From Paraconiothyrium sp. Pb-2020 (taxonomy: Eukaryota > Ascomycota > Dothideomycetes > Pleosporales > Didymosphaeriaceae): 64,000 nt of DNA. The notes below the pieces were generated by a model. That model searched no databases and was not told where the DNA came from. It saw only the letters and a program-made list of their open reading frames with translations. Below, piece after piece: positions 55,894 to 64,000 of the stretch. How positions within the stretch are numbered: position 1 is the stretch's first letter; each line of letters begins with the position of its first letter. Position numbers and translations under genes: made by a program. The DNA lies in the NCBI GenBank assembly GCA_022419385.1, contig JAJUBI010000008.1:1240001-1304000 (forward strand), written 5' to 3'.

Positions 55894-58533
55894 ATGCCAG
55901 AGATACTTCCCACTGCAGCGTACGCATCTGCAGCCCTTGGCACTGCCGACTTCCCTCAATATCCTGTGTCTCCGCTGGACGAGAGACACACTCTTAATGT
56001 CGTCGATGACGAAGGCACCATTCCACGGTACTACTTCACGCCAAGGTTTTCCACCACTTCGACATATCAGCCTAGTTCCGACTCCCCTCAGAGTTGTCGA
56101 GACTTCGCTCTTCCGAAGGCACCTGCGCCCTTACTCGAGATGATGAAGCCGTCACCAGTCCCATCGCCCAGATATGCCTACCCCTCCTCGACGTACCCTG
56201 CATCATACCGCACAAGTAGTGCAGACAGTGACTTCGACTCTCTGTACGACGTCACGGACGACGAAGCAGAAGTACCCCTCCACGCATCGGCTTCGGTCAA
56301 GAAGATAGCACGCACAAGCCGTGGTCGTTATCCTTCACTCATCATCCCATCCCCTTCCGCTTGGCCGACAATAGAAAAGCTCAAGAGTGCGATATCAGCA
56401 CAACCCCACACGCCATCTCAACTGCTTACCCCATCCAAACAAGCCCTGTCATTGATTACGTCGCACAACCTCTCGGTGCCGGCTCGCTCGGCCGCACCTT
56501 CCCTGGACGGGAGCCTGACTTCGGAGGAGATGGACAAGTTGAGCTGCCCCTCGACGCCTGAGACTCACAAACGCGTAAGCATCAGTAGTGTCGACTCGTG
56601 GGCACCTGTACAGCTTGACGACCAAGCACTGGCAACTCTTCGCCACCTTTCTCGATCACGAGACTCGTCACGAGGTTCGTCGCCAGAACGGCAGCCTTCA
56701 CGTGGCAATGATGGAAGCGAAGGTGAGATGAGAGAGGTTCGCCCGATGCTCAACTTGAGGATCCCCTCAGGTATCAATCAAAATTCGTCCGGTAACACAC
56801 CAGTGTCGGCACTCTCAGTGCCTTCGCCCGGTGTTTTCTTCTCATCACTTCAGCCTACTACTCGGCATACCTGGAGCTTACCGAAACGCGATGAGTCGAT
56901 CCCCAACACGTCTACGGCAGAGAAATTCTATTCACTTCCGTGGGCATTCCAACGAATGACCCCTGCCCAGCATGCCATTACGCTAGCAGGTTCAACGCTC
57001 GATGGCTTTGATGACGGCCTACCGACCTCTAGGCCAGTCATGCTTGGTGACATTGAAGAAGCAGTGGAGGTTTCTGAGATCCACCCAGCCAAGACGATCT
57101 TCCAATACAACGAGAACTACCATGTAGAACTTCAGAAGATTTCCACTGCAAATATCGAACGGACAGGTCATTGGCTAGAGGAGCAAGAAGAATTACAGGC
57201 TGCACTTCGAGACATGGACATCATTAGTTCACCCAGCCTCTCCGTCGGAGTCCACAGCCGAGGCAACTCTATTGACAAGACAATCAAAAAGTCAGTGAAG
57301 TTCGCTGAAGAGCCACTCAAATCCCCCAAGGAGGAGGAAGAACCGAAGAAGATTGTTACATACGTTCAAGGCTTTGAATTTCTACGACAGCGGACACGAA
57401 GGATGGACGTCTACATCCACCGCCAGACCCGCGCAGAGGCCATGCATGTGCACCGGCGATGCAATCCCAAGTCGCATCGAGATCAGCTTTCGGGCAAGTT
57501 CGAACTCACCAACCCAGTACGACCAGCTCCGCCACGACCTGTGTCTGAATTTTATGTCAACGACCCGACCGTGTTGAAAGAGCGCATCGCTCGTGCTCAG
57601 ATGGAACGCCAAGCTCTTGACCAAATGCTGCCAATCTGCTGGGTCCTGCAGGCACTCCGACAACTCAACGGTGGCAAGCTACTTAGCAAGCCCTCCGCTA
57701 AACTCGTCCGCCGAACAAGCATACCTAAAATCCTCGACGTTGGCGGCGTGCCAACCAACGACTGGGCATGGGATGTAGCTTACGACTATCCCTACGCGAC
57801 CGTTACAACAGTCTACAGCGCCGGCAACAACCTCACCTCCAACGTCACTGGCCCCTCCAACCACAAACACACCACAGTGCCCAACCTCTGGACGTTGCCG
57901 TTCCCCAGCGGCCACTTCGACGTAGTCTCTGCCCGTACCCTCCACGAGCTCCTCAAAACCGACAAGCCCCTCGGCCGCTCAATGGACGAGTACGATCTGT
58001 GCCTTAAGGAGTGCTTCCGATGCCTAAAGCCCGGCGGCATACTCGAATTCGCGCTGCTGGATGCAGACATCATCCACGCAGGGCGCCACGCCCAAGCTCT
58101 CGGCGTGGAGTTCGGCTTCAACCTCAAGACCCGCGGATACGACGCCGCGCCCACAAAGTCCTTCTTGCCGCGTCTCCGTAAAGCTGGCTTCCGCGACGTG
58201 AACAGGATGTGGATGGTTCTTCCCATGGGCAAGACAGCAGCAAACTGGAAAGAAACGCTGCCTGTGCTTCCTGCTAAGGCAGCCACAGAGCGGAGTATCA
58301 GTCCTGAGGGCGAGGTCTTGGAGACGCAGGCCCCCGTGTGGGGCACGACTGTAGATGCGGCGATGATGACGGGGATTGTGGGTAGCTGGTATTGGGAGAA
58401 GTGGATGTTGAGATTGCAAGTTGAGATGGGCAAAGAGGAGGAGAGGTTGTTGGAGGGAGTGGGGCAGGTGCTTGAGGAGGGAGCTGGGGCAGGTAGTGGA
58501 TGGAGGTACCTGACAGGGTTTGCGAGGAAGTAG
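55894..58533 (+). CDS. Large protein with C-terminal SAM-dependent methyltransferase-like domain
   Basis: A single exon of 879 residues; the ATG at 55894 (MPEILPTAAYAS) is the first in frame. About 500 disordered residues come first, rich in Ser/Pro, with phosphorylation-prone stretches (RSRDSSRGSSPERQPSRG). A class I methyltransferase core follows: motif I ILDVGGVPTNDWAWDVA at about 612, then LPFPSGHFDVVSARTLHELL, a post-I acidic region, and CLKPGGILEFALLDADI at about 715. Motif I has VGG rather than the usual GxGxG, so cofactor binding is not assured. The N-terminal extension with a degenerate MTase domain resembles uncharacterised mould proteins distantly like LaeA. The substrate is unknown; a regulatory role is possible. 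Confidence 0.75.
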   Translation: MPEILPTAAYASAALGTADFPQYPVSPLDERHTLNVVDDEGTIPRYYFTPRFSTTSTYQPSSDSPQSCRDFALPKAPAPLLEMMKPSPVPSPRYAYPSSTYPASYRTSSADSDFDSLYDVTDDEAEVPLHASASVKKIARTSRGRYPSLIIPSPSAWPTIEKLKSAISAQPHTPSQLLTPSKQALSLITSHNLSVPARSAAPSLDGSLTSEEMDKLSCPSTPETHKRVSISSVDSWAPVQLDDQALATLRHLSRSRDSSRGSSPERQPSRGNDGSEGEMREVRPMLNLRIPSGINQNSSGNTPVSALSVPSPGVFFSSLQPTTRHTWSLPKRDESIPNTSTAEKFYSLPWAFQRMTPAQHAITLAGSTLDGFDDGLPTSRPVMLGDIEEAVEVSEIHPAKTIFQYNENYHVELQKISTANIERTGHWLEEQEELQAALRDMDIISSPSLSVGVHSRGNSIDKTIKKSVKFAEEPLKSPKEEEEPKKIVTYVQGFEFLRQRTRRMDVYIHRQTRAEAMHVHRRCNPKSHRDQLSGKFELTNPVRPAPPRPVSEFYVNDPTVLKERIARAQMERQALDQMLPICWVLQALRQLNGGKLLSKPSAKLVRRTSIPKILDVGGVPTNDWAWDVAYDYPYATVTTVYSAGNNLTSNVTGPSNHKHTTVPNLWTLPFPSGHFDVVSARTLHELLKTDKPLGRSMDEYDLCLKECFRCLKPGGILEFALLDADIIHAGRHAQALGVEFGFNLKTRGYDAAPTKSFLPRLRKAGFRDVNRMWMVLPMGKTAANWKETLPVLPAKAATERSISPEGEVLETQAPVWGTTVDAAMMTGIVGSWYWEKWMLRLQVEMGKEEERLLEGVGQVLEEGAGAGSGWRYLTGFARK

Positions 58534-59962
58534 GAATCCTGACCTTGTGTACAGAGGGTGATTCTATTAAAATTGCTCGGTTCATGCGTCTTCGCGCTTT
58601 AGCATGGTGTTGGGCTTCGGCTTTCTTGGGATCTTGGATTGGATGGGAGGTTGGGGGATCGGACGGATCGGGATGGGTGAGGGTGATGCCACGTCGCTAT
58701 GGTTTTCTTTTGTTGATACTGCATTGTAGATAGTACACGGTAGCAATGAGAATGACATGCGAGCATGGGAAAATGTATCACTCCACTTCTCTCTTGATGT
58801 GACCAAGAAACAACTGAATCCCCTGAAGGCGCTATCAATGGAATTGTAATCTCCCAGGCTTTCGTCAGATTTCGATATAACTGTATCATGGGAAGTGGGC
58901 TCCATTCCCGTATTCTGTGACGGGTGTCAGGCCGCTAGCAAAGGTTCCACTGTCGCGGATTCTCAGTGCATAGTGATATCAATGTCATGGCGATTGGTCG
59001 GATGTGGTCTATTGGCTGGCAGCATGTTCACAGGGGAGCCAGAGGAGCTTTGGTATTCACAGGCCGGGTTTTCTCTTTCCACATTTGGAAGCCCTGGAGC
59101 ATATGGAAGCTGACAGCTGTGATCCTTGATGTGTGGATCCTACACGGATTCTGGCGGGAACAATGATCGAAGGATCCCGAACAACTGGGACGTATCAAGC
59201 TCATGTTCGTGGCGCAAGGACATTGCGTTCGTGTTGGAAGACTGCAGGCTGGGTCGATCTGGGTCCAACACTTTGGCTCCTCAGAAGGCGTACGATTGGT
59301 CAGAGGCTCTGGTGCCTTTTGGGGCCGCAGGGTCGGGATACTGGGGACACCCCACCACCTTCGGGCATGTCTCTATCACCGTCACTCCACACCACTCACA
59401 CCGGACTTCGTACGAGAAGTATCTATCGGGTGACGTCGAGTATGTCGAAGCGCAGTATTTCATGAGACAACGATCGTCGCGCTGTCAGCGTGGAGCCAGA
59501 ACGGTTGCAGCGCAATCTTGCGGACCGCAACGCGCCGTTACCCTCCCGCATCCGTCGCGCAGCCGCAATGTTTGCATCAGGCGGAGCCACTCATGCAGCG
59601 CGTTCTCCACGAGAGATTAGGGTGGCCATTGCGTATCTCCCGCGTGGGAACGCGCATAATGGTTCGCAAAGCCACGAAGGATTCCAAGCGTAGCGGTGGT
59701 TGGTCCAACCTCGCGATCAGGATCCAGGAAGGAAGCTTATGCACTTTGCAGGGGATCGTCGCATCTCCATGGGGAATAGACAGATACACGCTCGCCGACT
59801 GCTCGCCGTGTGTGAGCATGTCGCGTTTGCTTCGACCCCTCGTTCATTCAGAGGGTCGTTGCGCGAGCTGTTCGTTCAGCTGACGCGCTCTCTCTTCCTT
59901 TCGACTCACGCCAGGTTTGAGCATTTGATGCGGACCTGATTGTCCTTTCTAATGGAACTGCG
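58534..59962. other. Intergenic region
   Basis: 1.4 kb without a supported gene. A plus-strand frame at 59490-59693 without an ATG reads somewhat like protein (LADRNAPLPSRIRRAAAMF) and could be a fragment; frames at 59126-59620 overlap it in other phases. No splice signals link it to the gene at 59963. Confidence 0.4.
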
Positions 59963-61244
59963 ATGAACACGACGATGAACGCAGAGCAATGGCCGAACAA
60001 GGGCGGTGAGGTGATCAGAGTCGCTATCGCGATGTCAGTCCTCTCTATGCTGTCCACGATCTGGAGACTGGTTGTGCGATTTCGGGTCAGTCCTTATATG
60101 GGCTGCAGCGACTGGTTTATGCTGGCAGGAACCGTAGGTCACCAGTGCGCAAATCAAGATGCTGCTGGGAGTCGAACACTGAGCTGAAATCCTCTAGGCC
60201 ATGAGCTTCGTCTGTAACATTCCATTCGTCGTTCGCACGGTGCATGCGGGTACCGGACGGCTCATCGCAGATCCCTTTTGGAAATCGAATCCCACCTACA
60301 ACTTCATACACTTCCAATTCATCGCCGGTTGCTTGCAGATGTACGCAATGTTCCTCGTCAAGCTGTCTGTGTGCACCTACCTTTTAGCACTGAATTTCTC
60401 GCGAAAGTTCAGGGCAATCATGTGGATTGTCACACTGATCGTGGTCATGTTCAATCTGATCATGCCACTGCTGTTGCATTTCGCGTCGTGCCGACCATAC
60501 TACTCCCGTTGGCATCCAGAAATCGTGCCCGAGTGCTGGCCCAAAATGGTTGCCACGGTCACTGCATACGCGCAGATCGTCTCGAACATATCTACAGACT
60601 TGGTGAGTGGGTAGCATGCCGAGAGGCATGTAGACTGACAGCAGGCAGGTCTACGCTTCTGCACCGCTCGTATACTTGAGAAAGGCCAAACTTACGAAGC
60701 TCATGCGCTTCAAAGTGAAGCTGATGTTCCTCCTCGCTCTCGTGTAAGCTATCTGACCCGTTATATTACGCTGGTCTAACAGGCGTATAGCGGGACTTCA
60801 GCGTCCGTGGTCAAGATCTATGTGTTGCACCGATGGCTTCAATCTAGCGAACCATTCTATGATGTAGCCGACCTTTGTATCTGGGGCATTAACGAGATCT
60901 CCATCTGCATCATCGTAGCGAACCTCCCAATACAACGCAGGTCCATTTGCAGAGCGATCGCACTCATCGTGCCCGATCAACTACACTCGCGACTCGGTAT
61001 CGAAAGCGTCCCGGAATTTACCGAAGACGATTTATATCCGAGAACATGCGAAGATTCGAGACGAGCTAGAAGTGCTACACCTGGTGCGGACGACGGAAGT
61101 GAGATGGCAATCATCGAGCTAGAAAATGGAAGGATTGTCATGGCGCCGAGGGCGCCGACGCCGGTTACCGCCGTCAGAGAGAGCAGCAGCCAGGGCACGC
61201 TGGCTACCTTTTGGAGAAACGACTCTAAGGAATCTATCTCATGA
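59963..61244 (+). CDS. Rhodopsin-like seven-TM fungal membrane protein (PTH11-like group)
   Basis: Exons 59963..60133, 60198..60602, 60649..60743 and 60791..61244 give 374 residues. The introns are 64, 46 and 47 nt with GTAGGT, GTGAGT and GTAAGC donors and all restore frame. The fungal rhodopsin-domain layout is visible: TM1 (IRVAIAMSVLSMLSTIWRLVVRF) followed by GCSDWFMLAGT, later FQFIAGCLQMYAMFLVKLSVCTYLLAL and IMWIVTLIVVMFNLIMPLLLHFASCRP, then a WPKMVATVTAYAQIVSNISTDLVYA helix, and two more. The C-terminal cytosolic tail is charged and ends in TLATFWRNDSKESIS. Some relatives, such as PTH11, act as surface-sensing receptors in plant pathogens; a role here is only inferred. No CFEM domain is present. 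Confidence 0.82.
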
Positions 61245-61945
61245 ACGCCCTAAGACGGCGCTCCGCGCGCTGAGAATTGCGCTAATGAGCGGAGAATACG
61301 ACTATTGACGAATTGATGTCCACCATACTTATGAGGACGAGCCATCACGACAGTAATTCAGGTCATCAACCTGCTTGTCGCTGGGACGGTAATTTCGCAA
61401 GCATCAGGACCTGTCATCGGATGTCTATTGCACGGGAGATGCATTCTGTCATCTCACGAGTATTTGCGCAAGTCCATCGCTCAAGGCACCACTTCGCCAA
61501 CGTAGCAACGCAGTGTCTTCGAGATCCACAGGCAGGGCTTCGACGTTGGCAGTGACACGCGACGCAACGAAGACACGTGTTCCGCTCGCCATATATCCTT
61601 CTGCCATAGTTGGCGGAAGTATCGCGGTGGGTGGCAGCGAGACGTTTGGGAGGATGTTGCTAAAGTAATACCTTTGAGCCTTCATTCTGCTGTAGGATAT
61701 CTAGAACTACCCATAATGGCTATATTAATCTTGGCACTGTTTGGGGTAACGGTCGCTTAAACTGCAATATACCCGCGGTTGGCCAAAACTGCAGGGTTAC
61801 GAACATGATCTGCTCCTTCGACATGGGCATTAGTTACGACGTCATATGGACCTCATTGAACCCCTTACTCTAGAAACAGGTCTCGAACATCGATTCCCTC
61901 GTATCGGATCCCCAGTTTTCTTAAAATCTCACGACATCCCTTGGA
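61245..61945. other. Intergenic region
   Basis: 0.7 kb spacer. The plus-strand frame at 61313-61555 has no support. The region likely contains the promoter of the gene at 61946/61964. Confidence 0.4.
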
Positions 61946-63242
61946 TTGCGATACGACGGGACAATGAGCGACCTAGACATCCTCGTCAGCAATGGCACGT
62001 GCTATACCAAAGCAGGAGAAAAGCTAGACGAGAGCTTCATACCATGCGGAAATACGGCGTTTGGCTTTCAGACATGCTGTGGAGCTGGGGATAATTGTAT
62101 GGCCGATAATGCGTGCTTTGGAAACCATGGTAGTGGATATGGCTCCCAGTTGACCTACCAAGCTGGATGTACCGACCCAGATTACAAGGACAAAAGCTGC
62201 CCAGATAAGAAAGGAATAGGTAAACGCTCATCAATCACATCACCACCCGCTACTCGATTGCTAACGACATTTAGACCAGCCATGGATAGCACTTACCCGC
62301 TGTGACGACGACGAAAGTATCTGGGGCGCGTGTTCCCAAGAAGGGAACCCCTCTACGCTCCAACCTGGCTCATTCTGCAGTTGTACCGAAGTGGCAAAGT
62401 TCACCCCGACGGCGTTCTCAGACAATTCCGTTCTAGCGCTTTTCGCCTCCTTGCCCACAGCTACCGGTGAGAGCATCAAGTTCGAGACAGGCCATGTTCC
62501 CACTGGAAACCCGACTAGCGACTCATCGCCCGCAGAAACTGGATCAGCGTCCGCTGGAGCATCAGGTACCAGTGGTGGTGGTTCGACTGCAGGTCAGACC
62601 GGTGGAGGGAGCGCAACACAAGGAGGTTCAGGCTCAGGTTCAGGGAGCAGCGCAACGGCGTCAAGGACGGGGACCGGATCAACGAGTAGTGGCACATCAT
62701 CCAGCAGTACCGGCTCGAACAATGGCGGTTCAACCAACGGAAGCTCCAGCGATGGTAGCTCAGGTCTTGCATCCGGTGCGAAAATAGGAATCGGTGTCGG
62801 TGTCGCAGTCGCAGTCCTTCTCCTCATTGCAATAATAGCAGCAGTACTCCTTCGCCGCCGGAAACGTCGACGATCTCAAGCTGCAGCTGCCGGTACCGAA
62901 GTCGAGAAGGGTGACAAGAAAGACGCAACTCTAGCGAATGGCGCTGCAGCAGGACGAACATCCAACCTGAGTGCCGCCGATCCACGCATATCGGATGTTA
63001 CTGGAGGGACTGATGGGACGAACAACATGTCGGAGGCAGATGGGAAGCCTTTATCAGGCGCCGACAAGCCAGGCGTGTCTGAGCTTGACAGTGGAGCTGT
63101 CATGGAGGTTTCTGGACAGACTGCGCATCCGTGGGATCGAGGAGCTGAGCTTGATGGAAGGCCGTTAAGGAAACCATCAAGTCCAAAGGAGTTACCAGGG
63201 AGTCTTGCGGCCGAGTCACCTCCGGGTTGGGTGGTTCGATAG
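61946..63242 (+). CDS. Cys-rich single-TM surface protein with Gly/Ser-rich stalk
   Basis: Exons 61946..62219 and 62275..63242 (55-nt intron GTAAAC...GCTAACGAC...TTTAG) give 413 residues; starting at the second ATG (61964) gives 407. The outer N-terminal domain is Cys-rich (GTCYTKAGEKLDESFIPCG, FQTCCGAGDNCM, YQAGCTDPDYKDKSCPD, then LTRCDDDESIWGACSQEGN and SFCSCTE), a pattern common in mould surface proteins. A Gly/Ser/Thr stalk follows, then a TM helix (IGIGVGVAVAVLLLIAIIAAVLL, about 254-277) and a basic stop (RRRKRRR). The cytosolic tail is about 120 residues. No signal peptide is apparent at either start, so the TM may direct insertion or a first exon may be missed. The function is unknown. 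Confidence 0.72.
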
Positions 63243-63912
63243 CGCGCACGCGATTTCGTTTCCTGGCCGCCTGATAAGTTGTGGCTCCCAGCTTATCGTG
63301 CGTATTTATTCACAGCACCGACACTATCTAATCAACAACATACTCCTTTATTGGGCCGCTCTCCGCCATCGTGCAACAAACATGATGCTCTCGACGCCGT
63401 CGTTCGATCTCTACGATCGCACAATGGAGCCTTGAGCAGTTACTCCTACAACTGCAGTCATCGGACATGACGTGACGGTACCTGCATCCATCAGGCCCAC
63501 CATACTCGTGCCCCCACTTCTTATTTCAGGTGTTTGCAAAAGATTCATCCAATCGGAGACTTGTTGGGTATAGTGAGTTCTGCGCCCCCAAGTGCCCAAG
63601 TTACACATCTGAGACATTCATGCAACGGTCAATGACCGGGCATGTCCCTACCGCACCAACTTCGGTTAGTCCTCAGCCACAAACAACCCAATTGACGAAT
63701 AGGGTGAAAGTGACTGATGTACGCGAGGCATGAAGCATGCCACTACTTGAGCAACTGTAGCAGCCATTCTACGATGAAGGTGGCACAGTAAAGCGGGCGC
63801 AAAGCGGGTTTCCAACGCATGTACCTCACCGAGACAGCCTGCAGATGCTGCAACAACGCCAAACCTAATGCTAGGCGTGGTATATGTACCATCACTTTTC
63901 ATTGAGTTCAGA
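63243..63912. other. Intergenic region
   Basis: No supported gene. Minus-strand frames at 63411-63617 and 63666-63932 are open but lack motifs and splice context. Confidence 0.4.
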
Positions 63913-64000
63913 ATGGCGACGCACGATCGCACCTCGAACCGCCATCATGAAGCCAACTTTGGCGTGGAAGCCTTACACCAAAAAGATCGTCCTCCACTGC
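63913..64000 (+). CDS. Possible start of a gene running off the right edge
   Basis: An ATG at 63913 opens a frame to the window end (about 29 codons, MATHDRTSNRHHEANFG). It is too short to identify; it could equally be chance. Confidence 0.25.
   Translation, partial: MATHDRTSNRHHEANFGVEALHQKDRPPL

Noticed and set aside
59126..59620. 164-codon plus-strand open frame
   Set aside because: Overlapped by other open frames, Cys/Ser/Arg-rich without motifs, and lacking splice or start context.

Overview
The window is nuclear DNA of a filamentous ascomycete (Pezizomycotina, possibly Dothideomycetes; the order cannot be fixed from the sequence alone). Evidence: short GT-AG introns of mostly 43-110 nt with CTAAC/CTGAC-type branch sites, long GC-moderate intergenic stretches, and typical mould families (HET domain, rhodopsin-like membrane protein, GT34 glycosyltransferase, Git1-type permease, PIR/GPI wall protein, P450). 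Gene models were spliced by eye; exon coordinates are in each entry.

1-12.8 kb: the 5' part of an unknown Ser-rich gene running off the left edge, a Golgi GT34 mannosyl/galactosyltransferase, a large type II membrane protein, and an MFS glycerophosphodiester/phosphate permease. 12.8-22.5 kb: an accessory-looking island without recognisable housekeeping genes. It holds one orphan gene, several broken orphan genes whose stops fit CpA-to-TpA decay, and an array of about six diverged, same-strand TATA/pyrimidine 'promoter-like' units spaced mostly near 280 bp. 22.5-27 kb: a GPI/PIR-like wall protein, a membrane protein and a hydrophilic protein.

28-40.5 kb: a conserved housekeeping block. Two TFIID subunit genes (TAF3- and TAF7-type) stand head to head with 291 bp between start codons. 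A ferric-reductase remnant and a GNAT-like gene follow, then BRR2, the U5 snRNP helicase, which is interrupted by an apparent one-base loss in a C run. 40.7-48.5 kb: a secreted orphan, a cytochrome P450, a carboxylesterase and a HET-domain protein. 48.9-51.8 kb: two neighbouring single-TM Ser/Thr-rich surface proteins on the same strand. 52.7-54.7 kb: LSM2 (with a 14-nt first exon) and ribulose-phosphate 3-epimerase. 55.9-64 kb: a methyltransferase-domain protein, a rhodopsin-like 7-TM protein, a Cys-rich single-TM surface protein, and possibly the start of a gene at the right edge.

Functional threads are transcription initiation (TAF3, TAF7), RNA splicing and decay (BRR2, LSM2), and cell surface or secretory functions (GT34, PIR/GPI protein, three single-TM surface proteins). 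No tRNA, rRNA, CRISPR array or intact transposon was found. The strongest anomalies are the BRR2 frame break and the decayed 13-21 kb island with its tandem promoter-like array.
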